Assembly (NCBI GenBank): GCA_963779845.1
Contig: CAVZZV010000001.1
Location: forward strand, 806,001 to 870,000
Direction: 5' to 3'
From: CAVZZV01 sp963779845
GTDB taxonomy: Bacteria; Bacteroidota; Bacteroidia; Bacteroidales; GCA-2748055
Length of the DNA stretch: 64,000 bases
Shown one piece after another: positions 22,503 through 32,585 of the stretch; the stretch's first letter is position 1; the number at the start of each line of letters is the position of its first letter. Under the pieces are notes generated by a model. The model was not told the origin of the DNA. It saw only the letters and a list, made by a program, of their open reading frames with translations, and did no database searches. The position numbers and the translations under genes were made by a program.

Positions 22503-24214
22503 TCCATTTTGATATCGCGAAGATTTAGCTGTATACTTTTCTCTCCTCTAAACTCATTCTCATCGATGCAAAAACAAATATCAAAACCAAGTCCCCGGGA
22601 AATAACCGGGTATTTGGATCCCTGTTGAAAAGCAATGGCCCGAAATACCTGGTAGGGATCCTGCTCCTGTACCAGCGAGAGTTTGAGGTGTTCACTATTA
22701 AGTCCAACACATCTGCATTCTCCGTTATCAGATACATTCTCAGTGAGAAAAACAGGGGCCATATTTTCCGGGCCATGAGGTCTGAACTGCTTCAGTAAAC
22801 GAACAAATTTATCGTTAATCTCACAGAGTGAAATTTCCGTATCAATTTCCACGGTGGGCACCATTTGGTCCGGTTCAATATTCGCAGCGACAATTTTTTC
22901 AAACTTTTTCTGAAATTCCGGTACATTTTCAATTTTCATGGTCAACCCTGCTGCGTATTTATGTCCCCCGAAATTCTCCAGCAAATCACTGCACTCCTCA
23001 ATGGCCTGATACAGATCGAAGCCATTGACCGAACGGGCTGAACCGGCAGCAAATCCATTCGAACGTGTAAGGATAATGGTTGGACGATAGTAATGGTCCA
23101 TAAGCCTCGATGCCACGATGCCAATTACACCTTTGTGCCATTCAGGATTAAACAGAACGGTCGATTTCTTTTCTCTCAACCTGGCATCTCCATGGATCAT
23201 ATTCAGGGCTTCCTGGGTGATAAGGGTATCGACATTTCTTCGGTCTGAATTAAATACATTGATCTTCTGCCCGATTATCCTTGCCTCCTGAATATTTCCG
23301 GAAATCAATAAATCGACCGATTTTTTACCCGATTCCATTCTGCCTGCGGCATTTATCCGGGGTCCAATTTTAAAAACAATATCCTCGATCTGTATCTCCT
23401 TGTTTTCTATATTGGCAATCTGAAGAATGGCTTTAATACCGATCGATGGGTTTTCATTGATCCTTTTCAATCCATAATGTGCGAGAATCCTGTTCTCCCC
23501 ATTTATGGGGACCATATCCGATGCAATGCTGATCACCACCAGGTCAAGGAACTTTTCAAGCTCTTCAAACGGGCGGTTCATTGCCGATTGAAATGCCTGG
23601 ACCAATTTAAACCCCACTCCACACCCACTCAGCTCGCTGAATGGATAAATACTGTCGGCACGTTTGGCATCCAAAACAGCAACTGCCTGGGGAATCACTG
23701 CACCCGGAGTGTGATGATCGCATATAATGAAGTCTATTCCTCTCTCACGGGCATATTCAATTCTGGAATTGGCTTTGATCCCGCAATCGAGGGCAATAAT
23801 GAGCTTAAAACCCTTTTCGTGGGCATAATCAATTCCCCGGTAGGAAATCCCGTAACCCTCCTCGTATCGGTCGGGTATGTAATAATCAATTGTGGGAAAA
23901 TAATCTTTGAAATAACCATAAATAAGGGAAACAGCGGTTGTCCCGTCTACATCATAATCCCCGTAAACCAGTAATCCCTCTTTTCGCTGAATCCCATCCC
24001 GGATGCGGTCAACCGCCTTTTGCATATCGGGCATGAGAAAGGGATCATGCAGTTGATTGAGCTGTGGGCGGAAGAAGTCTTTTGCCTGGTCAAATGTCCT
24101 GATTCCCCGCTGCCATAAGAGATTGGCTATTCCCCTTTCTATTCCCAGAACACTTATTAGATGATTCAGCTCAGATTCAATGCCTTGTTCTTTGATAATC
24201 CAATTCTTCACCAT
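22499..24214 (-). CDS. recJ: Single-stranded-DNA-specific exonuclease RecJ
   Basis: 5'-3' single-strand exonuclease for recombination and mismatch repair. The 571 residues carry the DHH-family motifs: GDYDVDG at 85-91, LDCGIKANS (about 142-150), DHHTPG at 166-171, GCGVGFKL, and the DHHA1 part with FGGHKYAAGLTM near 420. An OB-type domain follows. Complete and of normal length. Confidence 0.95.
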   Translation of the reverse strand: MVKNWIIKEQGIESELNHLISVLGIERGIANLLWQRGIRTFDQAKDFFRPQLNQLHDPFLMPDMQKAVDRIRDGIQRKEGLLVYGDYDVDGTTAVSLIYGYFKDYFPTIDYYIPDRYEEGYGISYRGIDYAHEKGFKLIIALDCGIKANSRIEYARERGIDFIICDHHTPGAVIPQAVAVLDAKRADSIYPFSELSGCGVGFKLVQAFQSAMNRPFEELEKFLDLVVISIASDMVPINGENRILAHYGLKRINENPSIGIKAILQIANIENKEIQIEDIVFKIGPRINAAGRMESGKKSVDLLISGNIQEARIIGQKINVFNSDRRNVDTLITQEALNMIHGDARLREKKSTVLFNPEWHKGVIGIVASRLMDHYYRPTIILTRSNGFAAGSARSVNGFDLYQAIEECSDLLENFGGHKYAAGLTMKIENVPEFQKKFEKIVAANIEPDQMVPTVEIDTEISLCEINDKFVRLLKQFRPHGPENMAPVFLTENVSDNGECRCVGLNSEHLKLSLVQEQDPYQVFRAIAFQQGSKYPVISRGLGFDICFCIDENEFRGEKSIQLNLRDIKMD

Positions 24215-24430
24215 CTTAGTCCTCTCATTTCTGTTTGCTTACAAAATTAACAATAAACTTATCAATTACCGCTTTTCAGCCCAGGATGAGTCAATGCAAA
24301 TCATCAAGATACTGATTATCTGCCCATTATTTAGTACAGGATTTTCAGAACCCCCCTTCTTTCCTTATCCTTGCTTCTTCTTCCATGCATTAATGGGTGA
24401 ACTTCCTAAAACTCGTCTGACATTTTCAAT

Positions 24431-24438
24431 TATCTTTG
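24431..24438 (+). promoter_or_regulatory. -7 box for lysS
   Basis: TATCTTTG, a full TAnnTTTG match, lies 22 nt before the ATG at 24460. It excludes the TTG at 24436 as the start, since that overlaps the box. Confidence 0.55.
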
Positions 24439-24459
24439 CAAAAATTCAAATTATATACC

Positions 24460-26190
24460 ATGAGCGCACACATCCTCAGCGAACAGGAGCAAATAAGAAG
24501 GTCTTCTCTTGATGAAATCAGAAAATTAGGATTTAATCCCTATCCTGCAGAGGGTTTTCCTGTCAATATCTCCACCCTGAAAATAAAAGAATCCTTCGAT
24601 CCGCAGCAAAATAACCTTACTGAGGTAAGTCTCGCAGGCAGGATCATGAGCAGGAGGATTATGGGCAGTGCCTCTTTTGCTGAGATTCAGGATGGCGCGG
24701 GTCGGATCCAGATTTACCTTCACCGGGATACCCTTTGTCCGGGTGAAGATAAAACCTTGTACAACAACCTATTTAAAAAGCTTCTCGACATAGGCGATAT
24801 TATTGGAGTACGCGGAGAGGTATTTCTTACCCAGGTTGGCGAGATTACCCTGAATGTAAAGGAATTGACTGTTCTTTCAAAATCATTGCGCCCCCTTCCG
24901 GTGGTAAAGGAGAAAGAGGGCAAAACCTATGACGCATTTACCGATCCTGAACAGCGCTATCGCCAGCGCTATGTGGATCTCATTGTAAATCCCCAGGTAA
25001 GGAAAACTTTTAAAATGCGTACCCTGATGGTGAATTCCATGCGGGAATATTTAAACAAGAAGGATTATCTCGAAGTGGAAACACCGATACTTCAACCCCT
25101 GTATGGCGGTGCAGCAGCAAGACCCTTCAAGACCCATCACAATACCCTTGACCAAACTCTTTATTTAAGGATCGCCAATGAGCTTTATCTCAAAAGGCTT
25201 ATAGTTGGAGGGTTTGAAGGTGTTTACGAATTCTCCAAAGATTTCCGGAACGAAGGCATGGACCGCTTTCACAATCCTGAATTTACCCAGATTGAACTAT
25301 ATGTGGCCTATAAAGATTATCAATGGATGATGGATCTAGTAGAGGAGATGATCGAGAAAGTGGCCCTGGACCTACATGGTAAAACCATCGTGCAAGTGGG
25401 CGAATATCAGATCGACTTTAAAAGACCCTGGAAGCGCTTCACGATGTACGAGGCCATAAAAGAATATACAGGTATCGATATCAGCCGGATGGATGAGGAG
25501 GAACTACGGCAGACAGCCGGAAAGCTTGGGGTTGAACTCGATGAAAGCATGGGAAAAGGTAAAATTGTCGATGAAATCTTTGGAGAGAAATGCGAAGGGC
25601 AGCTCATTCAGCCCACCTTTATAACCGATTATCCTGTTGAAATGTCTCCTCTTGCCAAGAAGCATCGTACTGTAGAGGGGCTGGTAGAAAGATTTGAGGC
25701 CATTTGCAACGGGAAAGAATTGTGCAATGCCTTTTCAGAACTCAACGACCCCATCGATCAGCGCGAACGATTCGAGTCTCAGTTGGTTTTAGGTAAGCGC
25801 GGCGATGAGGAAGCGATGGTGTTGGATGAGGATTTCCTCCGGGCTTTGGAATATGGGATGCCTCCCACAGCGGGATTGGGGATCGGGATTGACCGGTTAT
25901 CGATGATTATGACAAATTCCAGCTCAATCCAGGACGTTTTGCTTTTCCCACAAATGAAACCCGAAAAAAAACACCAGGTGACAATGGATGACCCTACCAA
26001 ATACAGGGAAGCCGGTATACCCGGAGAGTGGATCGAGGTATTGCAAAAATTAGGGTATACCACTCTTGCTAAATTGAAAGAAGTGGAAAAACCCGGCAAG
26101 CTTCATCAGGAAATAATGGGTTATCGTAAAAAAAACAAACTTGACATTAATACGGTAAGCGTTGAGGATGTAGCTTCCTGGATTGGATAA
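24460..26190 (+). CDS. lysS: Lysine--tRNA ligase, class II
   Basis: Charges tRNA-Lys. From the ATG at 24460 it has 576 residues: an OB-fold anticodon-binding domain (about 50-150, SLAGRIMSRRIMGSASFAEI), then the class II catalytic core with motif 2 FRNEGMDRFHNPEFTQIE (about 260) and motif 3 GLGIGIDRLSM (about 472). About 75 residues extend past the usual C-terminus (EAGIPGEWIEVLQKLGYTTL and on), a tail known in Bacteroidota LysS. The -7 box at 24431 supports this start. upp follows 34 bp downstream. Confidence 0.95.
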   Translation: MSAHILSEQEQIRRSSLDEIRKLGFNPYPAEGFPVNISTLKIKESFDPQQNNLTEVSLAGRIMSRRIMGSASFAEIQDGAGRIQIYLHRDTLCPGEDKTLYNNLFKKLLDIGDIIGVRGEVFLTQVGEITLNVKELTVLSKSLRPLPVVKEKEGKTYDAFTDPEQRYRQRYVDLIVNPQVRKTFKMRTLMVNSMREYLNKKDYLEVETPILQPLYGGAAARPFKTHHNTLDQTLYLRIANELYLKRLIVGGFEGVYEFSKDFRNEGMDRFHNPEFTQIELYVAYKDYQWMMDLVEEMIEKVALDLHGKTIVQVGEYQIDFKRPWKRFTMYEAIKEYTGIDISRMDEEELRQTAGKLGVELDESMGKGKIVDEIFGEKCEGQLIQPTFITDYPVEMSPLAKKHRTVEGLVERFEAICNGKELCNAFSELNDPIDQRERFESQLVLGKRGDEEAMVLDEDFLRALEYGMPPTAGLGIGIDRLSMIMTNSSSIQDVLLFPQMKPEKKHQVTMDDPTKYREAGIPGEWIEVLQKLGYTTLAKLKEVEKPGKLHQEIMGYRKKNKLDINTVSVEDVASWIG

Positions 26191-26224
26191 TATTTCCTAT
26201 ATTTATTCCATAAAAAAATGGAAT

Positions 26225-26845
26225 ATGCTTACTGTCCTTGAACACCCGCTCATTACACATAAAATCACCCAACTGCGCAAACAAGAAACCGGCACGAAGG
26301 ATTTCAGGCAAAATCTCAACGAAGTAGCCGGACTGATGGCCTACGAAATCACCCGTGATCTGCCTTTAAAAAAAGTAAAAATTCAGACCCCGGTTTCTCC
26401 CTGTACAAGCTACGAGTTGGTCAAGAATATTATTTTAGTTCCCGTATTGCGGGCAGGTCTTGGAATGGTTGATGGAATCACTGCATTAATTCCTACTGCC
26501 CAGGTGGGGCATATTGGCATGTACCGGGATCCGGTGAGCCTTCAGCCTGTAAGTTATTATGCCAAATTTCCACCCAAACTTTCCGAAGCCGTAGTAATGG
26601 TCCTGGATCCAATGCTTGCGACCGGGGGAAGTGCGACCGCAGCGATCCAGGCATTAAAGGATAAAGGCGCCCTGAGTATCAAACTGGTATGCATTGTGGG
26701 TGCACCGGAAGGCATAAAACGAGTTGAAAAAGACCATCCGGATGTAATGATCTACCTGGCAGCGAGGGACGAGAAATTAAATGATCACGGATATATTATG
26801 CCGGGCCTTGGAGATGCTGGCGACAGAATTTTTGGGACAAGATAG
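26225..26845 (+). CDS. upp: Uracil phosphoribosyltransferase
   Basis: Pyrimidine-salvage enzyme making UMP from uracil and PRPP. From the ATG at 26225 it has 206 residues (MLTVLEHPLITHKITQLRKQ). It includes the VPVLRAGLGMVDGI region and the PRPP-binding loop VVMVLDPMLATGGSATAAI (about 118-136), with the uracil-binding GYIMPGLGDAGDRIFGT at the end. The 3' side opens into a large repeat array starting about 10 bp after the stop. Confidence 0.94.
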   Translation: MLTVLEHPLITHKITQLRKQETGTKDFRQNLNEVAGLMAYEITRDLPLKKVKIQTPVSPCTSYELVKNIILVPVLRAGLGMVDGITALIPTAQVGHIGMYRDPVSLQPVSYYAKFPPKLSEAVVMVLDPMLATGGSATAAIQALKDKGALSIKLVCIVGAPEGIKRVEKDHPDVMIYLAARDEKLNDHGYIMPGLGDAGDRIFGTR

Positions 26846-26854
26846 GAAAGGGGG

Positions 26855-27530
26855 AAGAGGGGGAGTTAACCGCAAGGAGGAAAGGAGAAGAGTTAACCGC
26901 AAGGGGAAAGGAGAAGAGTTAAACGCAAGGGGCGCAATGGTGGAAGAGTTAACCGCAAGGGAAAGGAGAAGAGTTAACCGCAAGGGGCGCAAGGAGCGCA
27001 AGGGTGAAAGAGAAACCGCAAGAGGAAATAGTTAAACGCATGGTGCAATAAGGGAAGAGTAACCGCGAGGGGCAATAAGAGAAGAGTTAACCGCGAGGGG
27101 CAATAAGGGAAGAGTAACCGCAAGGGGCGCAAGGAGCGCAAGGGTGAAAGAGAAACCGCGAGAGGAAATAGTTAAACGCATGGTGCAATAAGGGAAGAGT
27201 AACCGCGAGGGGCAATAAGGGAAGAGTAACCGCAAGGGGCAATAAGGGAAGAGTAACCGCAAGGGGCGCAAGGAGCGCAAGGGTGGAAGAGTTAAACGCA
27301 AGGGAAAATAGTTAAATGCATGGTGCAATTAGGGAAAAGTAACCGCAAGGGGCGCAAGGAGCGCAAGGGTGGAAGAGAAACCGCGAGAGGAAATAGTTAA
27401 ACGCATGGGAAGAAATTCCTTTGCCTTTCTGTACCCTTTGCGCCCCTTGCGCCCCTTGCGGTTAAATCTTCTTGCGGTTAAATCTTCTTGCGGTTTATCT
27501 TCCACCCTTGCACCCTTTGCGGTTCAATAT
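26855..27530. repeat. CGCAAGG/GTTAACCGC repeat array with inverted right arm
   Basis: About 560 bp of purine-rich repeats are built from modules such as GAGTTAACCGCAAGGGG, CGCAAGGAGCGCAAGGG, GTTAAACGCATGGTGCAATA and GGGAAGAGTAACCGC. The higher-order unit is roughly 150 bp, with long copies starting near 26970, 27115 and 27255 and a shorter one near 27345. At 27430-27530 the same modules return on the opposite strand (CCCTTGCGCCCCTTGCGGTT and several copies of TCTTCTTGCGGTTAAA), so the whole could fold into a long imperfect hairpin. ORFs on either strand here are repeat artefacts. It lies between upp and the patatin gene. Confidence 0.85.
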
Positions 27531-27544
27531 TAAAAACCATGGTC

Positions 27545-28777
27545 ATGAATAACTCTGACTTTACCCAAAACCCCATCATTCTTCCCCTGGTTCAGCGGGC
27601 TGAAAAACTTCGATAATCAGGTAAACGTTTTTCAGACATTATCGATTCGGAGGGAAATCAATATGTTGATCTCGTGCAGGAAGGCGGTGGCGTCCTCGGC
27701 ATTGCCCTGGTGGGCTATACCTATATCCTGGAGAAATCAGGCATACGCTTTTTTAGTCTTGCCGGTACTTCAGCAGGGGCAATCAATACCCTTCTGGTAG
27801 CCTCTCTGGCAAAACCCGGGGAATCTGTATCCGAAAAAATAATTCAAATTCTCAGTAATAAGAATCTTTTTGATTTCGTTGATGGACCACGCTATGTGAG
27901 AAAACTCGTTGAGAAACTCGTGAACAAGAAAAAAGGGATAGGCTGGCTCATCGCCTTGAATTCGTTTTCACTATACCGTAAATTGAAGGAGGAGTTAGGA
28001 TTAAACCCCGGTACCAATTTTGAAAACTGGATGAATGCTCTCCTCTTCGAGGCAGGAATAAATACCCTTAAAGACCTGGAAGACAAGAGGAAACTATTGC
28101 CCGATGGGCTTATGAATATAAACGATCCGAATGATCATAATTTACATCCAGCCCTGGCTTTTATAGCCTCGGAAATTACCACCCATACCAAAGCCGAGTT
28201 TCCGAAAATGGCTTCCCTGTATTGGTCGCGGCCTGAAGAAATTTCCCCAGCCCTTTTTGTCAGGGCCTCCATGTCTATCCCCTATTTTTTCGAACCCCTT
28301 CTGGTCAAAAACCTGCCGGATGCAGGGGAGTCGAAAGTAACCGGTTGGGATAAATTTGCGGGGTATACCGGGAGAGTTCCAAAATCGGCCCGATTCGTTG
28401 ACGGGGGCATTTTATCCAATTTCCCGATCAATGTTTTTCATCGCTGGGACGGGAAGCCTCCGCGCAAACCGAGTTTTGGGGTTAGACTCAGTACCTACAG
28501 AGAGACTTATAGTAAAACCAAACATCTTTTTAATTTTACCGGGGCAATAATCAGCACCATGAGGCAAATTTATGATTACGATTTCCTGATGAAAAATCCG
28601 GATTACAAGCAATTGATATGTCTGATTAATGCAGACCGGAAATTTAACTGGCTGAATTTTACTATATCCAAAGAAAAACAAATCGCATTGTTCAATCTCG
28701 GGGCACAAAAGGGGATTGAATTTCTGGAAGGGTTTGACTGGGAAAAATATAAAAAAAGCAGAAAAAATCGGAAGTAA
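27545..28777 (+). pseudogene. Patatin-like phospholipase with an in-frame TAA near the 5' end
   Basis: The main frame (from 27674) encodes a patatin fold: the oxyanion loop QEGGGVLGIALVG, nucleophile GTSAGAINTL, and catalytic DGG in FVDGGILSNFP. It predicts a lipid acyl hydrolase. The same frame extends upstream through GKRFSDIIDSEGNQYVDLV to a TAA at 27614-27616. Before that it continues to ATGs at 27539/27545 (MNNSDFTQNPIILPLVQRAE). The upstream part fits the family's N-terminus, so a single nonsense change is the simplest reading. The GTG at 27674 would cut off the strand leading into the oxyanion loop and is an unlikely native start. The function may still be partly retained by re-initiation. 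Confidence 0.7.
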
Positions 28778-28917
28778 GGGTTTTTCTATTGCTCACTTTG
28801 TGGAGAGAGACTTCCAGCAAATATTAACATTTCTTTAAATATGAAAACCTAAATTTTTCCCTATCTTCAAAATTTAACCCTTTCCGCTTAAATAGTAATG
28901 CTAAAACATTCCTAATT

Positions 28918-30810
28918 ATGGCAGAAGATTCAAATAGTTTTTATCATCCTTCAGAAGAGATCCTGAAATCAGCAAGAATAAAGGATTATGCTCAGGTTTA
29001 TAAAGAATCGGTGAAGAACCCTGAAAAATTTTGGGCCTCCGAAGCAGCACAGATTCACTGGTATAAAAAATGGGACAAAGTACTCGACACTTCCGACAAG
29101 CCTTTCTATAAATGGTTTTGTGGAGGGAAGACGAATATTGTAGCCAGTGCCATTGACCGCCACCTGGAAAATGAAACCCGCAATAAACTTGCGCTGATCT
29201 GGGAAGGGGAACCAGGCGATTTGCGTACCTACTCGTACCATGCCCTGAACCGGGAAGTTTCCAAATTTGCCAATGTTCTGAAAGCTATGGGGGCTAACAA
29301 GGGTGACATTGTTACGATATACATGCCTCAGATTCCGGAAATGATTATTGCCATGCTGGCCTGTGCAAAAATCGGCTCGCCCCATTCCGTGGTTTATGGT
29401 GGTTTCAGTGTAGAAGCCCTGGCGGAAAGGATTGCTGATGCCAAAAGCCGGATATTGGTTACAGCCGACGGCGGATTTCGTCGTGGAAAAGCCACAGAGC
29501 TGAAAAATATTGCCAACGAGGCCATGAAACGCTCCCCAACCATTGAAGCCTGCATTACCGTTAAACGGACCGGAGAGGAATGTTACATGGAAAATGACCG
29601 AGATTTCTGGTGGCATAAACTTATGGGAATGCCTATTGCCAACGCCACTTGTGAAACTGAAGTGATGGATGCTGAAGATCCACTCTATATTCTCTATACC
29701 AGCGGAACGACTGGGAAACCGAAAGGACTTGTGCATACTCATGGCGGATATTCCGTTTACGTCGCCTCTACCATGAAATATGTATTCGACATCACACCAA
29801 AAGATCGTTGGTGGTGCGCAGCAGATCCGGGCTGGGTCACTGGGCATTCCTATATCGTTTACGGTCCGCTGATTAACGGGGCTACAATAATGCTGTACGA
29901 AGGAGCACCCAATCACCCCTACCCCAACCGTTGGTGGCAGATGATCGAAAAATATGGAATCAATATATTATACACCTCCCCCACCGCCATTCGCGGGCTG
30001 ATGCGTTTTGGCTCCTCATGGGCCGAACGGCACGACCTAAGCAGCCTGCGGCTTCTGGGTTCAGTTGGGGAACCTATCAACCCCGAGGCATGGAAGTGGT
30101 ATTATGAAGTCATCGGCAAAAGCAAATGCCCCATAATGGATACCTGGTGGCAAACGGAAACCGGGGGATTCATGATTACTCCCCTCCCGGTCACCCCTTT
30201 AAAACCAGGCTCTGCCACGCTTCCCTTTTTTGGAATTGAAATTGCCGTGGTAGATGAGAAGGGAAACGAGACACCCCCGGGAAATGAAGGCAATCTTATC
30301 ATCAAAACCCCCTGGCCCGGGATGGCCAGAACAATTTTGGGCGATCCGCAACGCTATATTGAAAAATACTGGAAACAATACAAAGAAAAGGGGTGGTACC
30401 TCACAGGCGATTCGGCCAGGATTGATGAGGATGGGTATGTATGGGTTATTGGAAGGATTGATGATGTACTTAAAGTAAGCGGCTACCGCCTTGGTTCTGC
30501 CGAGATAGAGAGCGCCCTGGTCAGTCATCCTTCTGTTTCCGAAGCTGCTGCAGTTGGTTTGCCCGATTCCTTGAAAGGAAATATTATCCATGCCAGTGTT
30601 ATCCTCACCCAGGGATTTGAACCTTCCGACAAGCTGGCAAATCAGCTTAAACAACATGTTGAAAACGAGATCGGCCCCATTGCCCGCCCGGCACATGTAG
30701 TATTTGTCGATTCCCTTCCCAAAACCCGGAGTGGGAAAATTATGCGTAGGGTAATAAGAGCAAAAGCACTGGGACAGGATGTTGGGGATTTGACAACGCT
30801 GGAGGATTGA
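28918..30810 (+). CDS. acs: Acetyl-CoA synthetase (AMP-forming)
   Basis: Activates acetate to acetyl-CoA via acetyl-AMP. The 630 residues have an N-terminal ACS extension (HPSEEILKSARIKDYAQVY), the nucleotide-binding motif ILYTSGTTGKPKGLVH (about 256-271), WWQTETGGFMITP (about 408), the hinge/core YLTGDSARIDEDGYVWVIGR (about 496), and the C-terminal RSGKIMRR with the catalytic, acetylation-prone lysine (about 608). Complete. It allows growth on acetate or its scavenging. Confidence 0.93.
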   Translation: MAEDSNSFYHPSEEILKSARIKDYAQVYKESVKNPEKFWASEAAQIHWYKKWDKVLDTSDKPFYKWFCGGKTNIVASAIDRHLENETRNKLALIWEGEPGDLRTYSYHALNREVSKFANVLKAMGANKGDIVTIYMPQIPEMIIAMLACAKIGSPHSVVYGGFSVEALAERIADAKSRILVTADGGFRRGKATELKNIANEAMKRSPTIEACITVKRTGEECYMENDRDFWWHKLMGMPIANATCETEVMDAEDPLYILYTSGTTGKPKGLVHTHGGYSVYVASTMKYVFDITPKDRWWCAADPGWVTGHSYIVYGPLINGATIMLYEGAPNHPYPNRWWQMIEKYGINILYTSPTAIRGLMRFGSSWAERHDLSSLRLLGSVGEPINPEAWKWYYEVIGKSKCPIMDTWWQTETGGFMITPLPVTPLKPGSATLPFFGIEIAVVDEKGNETPPGNEGNLIIKTPWPGMARTILGDPQRYIEKYWKQYKEKGWYLTGDSARIDEDGYVWVIGRIDDVLKVSGYRLGSAEIESALVSHPSVSEAAAVGLPDSLKGNIIHASVILTQGFEPSDKLANQLKQHVENEIGPIARPAHVVFVDSLPKTRSGKIMRRVIRAKALGQDVGDLTTLED

Positions 30811-30914
30811 GTATTGTGGAACAGAAATCGTCAAAAGGATTGACAATATTCTTCAATGGCTACTTTGAAATAAGGTCCTTGCTATAATTTTTCCAAGAAC
30901 TTTACTTCACTCAT

Positions 30915-30946
30915 ATTGTTCCCCAACTAAACTCTTACTATTTTTG
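30915..30946 (+). promoter_or_regulatory. Promoter of pgi
   Basis: ATTG at 30915-30918 and TATTTTTG at 30939-30946 are 20 bp apart. Expected start near 30953 leaves a leader of about 15 nt to the ATG at 30968 and rules out the TTG at 30944. Confidence 0.6.
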
Positions 30947-30967
30947 CTGCTTAAAATAAAAAATGAA

Positions 30968-32317
30968 ATGAAAAACTTCAAAATAGATATCAGCCAGGTC
31001 TACAATTTCGTAAGCAAACAGGAAATTCAGGCTCTTGAAAATGAAGCATTAAAAAGCCAGCAAAAACTGCACGATGGCAATGGCCAGGGAAGCGATTTTC
31101 TCGGCTGGCTTAAACTCCCTTCAGAAATTTCCGAAAACGAGATTTCCACCATAGAAAATACAGCCAGAAATCTCAATGACAAAGTAGATATTGTGGTCGT
31201 GATTGGAATTGGCGGATCCTACCTGGGCGCAAAGGCTGTTTTGGAAGCCCTTGGCAGCAGTTTCGAATGGCTGAACGAAAAAAAACCAGCGCCCCGGGTT
31301 CTTTTTGCCGGACAAAATATCGGGGAGGATTATCTTTCTGAACTTTTAAGCCTGTTAAAAGATAAAAAATTCGGCATCGTGGTTATTTCAAAATCGGGTA
31401 CCACCACCGAACCTGCCCTCGCGTTCCGCCTGCTCAAAAACCTTCTTGAAGAAAAAGTGGGAACGACGGTATCCAAAGAGCTGATTATCGCGATAACCGA
31501 TAAATCCAAAGGGGCACTTCGCAAGCTTGCCAATGACGAAGGCTATAAAAGCTTTGTCATCCCCGATGATATCGGTGGACGCTACTCTGTCCTTACCCCC
31601 GTAGGGCTTGTTCCCATTGCCATTGCAGGTTATCCAATCAGGAAACTGATTTCGGGGGCAAAGGATATGCAGGACAGATGTGCATCTGAAACAAGCTTTA
31701 TGGATAATCCCGCTGCCCTTTACGCAGCAACCCGTAACGCTCTTTACCGGAAAGGTAAAAAGATTGAAATCCTGGCGAATTTCAACGATAAGCTGGTCTA
31801 TTTCTCCGAGTGGTGGAAACAACTTTTCGGCGAAAGTGAAGGCAAGGAAAATAAGGGGATATTCCCTGCCAGCGTATACTTTACTGCCGATCTTCATTCT
31901 ATGGGCCAGTATATCCAGGAAGGTGAACGCCATATTTTTGAAACAGTCATTCGTGTTAAACATCCCAATTCCCATCTGACCATTCCTTCAGATCCTGAAA
32001 ATCTTGATGAACTCAATTACCTGGCCGGCAAGCGAATGGACGAGGTAAACAAAATGGCTGAACTGGCAACTATGCTGGCCCATGTGGATGGGGGTGTACC
32101 AAATATACAAATCGAAATTGAGGAAATATCCTCTTTCACTATCGGGCAACTCCTCTATTTTTTCGAGAAGGCGTGCGGGATAAGTGGATATATGCTGAAT
32201 GTCAATCCATTCAACCAACCAGGTGTGGAAGCCTATAAGAAAAATATGTTTGCCTTACTGGAAAAACCAGGATTTGAAAAGGAAACCAAAAAGATCAGGG
32301 AGAGGCTGAAAGAGTAA
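30968..32317 (+). CDS. pgi: Glucose-6-phosphate isomerase
   Basis: Glycolytic enzyme interconverting glucose-6-phosphate and fructose-6-phosphate. From the ATG at 30968 it has 449 residues, the compact length shared with Gram-positive and Bacteroidota forms. Motifs are IGIGGSYLGAKAVLEAL (about 80-96), SKSGTTTEPALAFRLL (about 142-157), GGRYSVLTPVGL (about 205-216), and the C-terminal NPFNQPGVEAYK. The promoter at 30915-30946 fixes the start. Confidence 0.95.
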   Translation: MKNFKIDISQVYNFVSKQEIQALENEALKSQQKLHDGNGQGSDFLGWLKLPSEISENEISTIENTARNLNDKVDIVVVIGIGGSYLGAKAVLEALGSSFEWLNEKKPAPRVLFAGQNIGEDYLSELLSLLKDKKFGIVVISKSGTTTEPALAFRLLKNLLEEKVGTTVSKELIIAITDKSKGALRKLANDEGYKSFVIPDDIGGRYSVLTPVGLVPIAIAGYPIRKLISGAKDMQDRCASETSFMDNPAALYAATRNALYRKGKKIEILANFNDKLVYFSEWWKQLFGESEGKENKGIFPASVYFTADLHSMGQYIQEGERHIFETVIRVKHPNSHLTIPSDPENLDELNYLAGKRMDEVNKMAELATMLAHVDGGVPNIQIEIEEISSFTIGQLLYFFEKACGISGYMLNVNPFNQPGVEAYKKNMFALLEKPGFEKETKKIRERLKE

Positions 32318-32585
32318 ATCCTGATCATTCTATCCGCATTAATATTTTTCATCCCTTATGTATTAGTTTGCCTGAATCCTCTTCACCAGGTTCCCTTTCT
32401 CCCGTGGTCGAAAAATATCATTGATTTTAACGGGTTTATTCTAACATTTTCTTTTTTCAGTCGAAAAACAGGATCGCCCCTAAATAAATTATTTGTCCAA
32501 ACAGGCCGGTTTTGTTAGGAAATTCTCCCCATTATTGTTAACTTATATGAGTTTTAAGCGTTTAAATATAAATAAGTAATAAATA
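32318..32585. other. Intergenic stretch without a recognised feature
   Basis: AT-rich spacer between pgi and the acpH-like gene. I see no ORF, clear hairpin terminator or TAnnTTTG box in it. Confidence 0.5.

Noticed and set aside
26777..27328. Several ORFs of 74-98 residues in the repeat array (for example RLTLLLSLAVNS-type)
   Set aside because: They arise from stop-free repeats read on both strands and share repeat periodicity rather than coding character.
26855..27530. Possible CRISPR array in the CGCAAGG repeat region
   Set aside because: Units are variable, directly abut one another, lack unique spacers of constant length, and reappear inverted at the right end; no cas genes are nearby.
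11939..27616. Stop-codon reassignment, suggested by in-frame TAG (12074) and TAA (27614)
   Set aside because: TAA, TAG and TGA all end intact genes at expected positions elsewhere in the window, so a recoded genetic code is not supported.
28969..29916. 315-residue ORF antisense to acs
   Set aside because: It is a shadow of the strongly coding acs frame, with implausible composition (many Phe, His, Cys) and no promoter.
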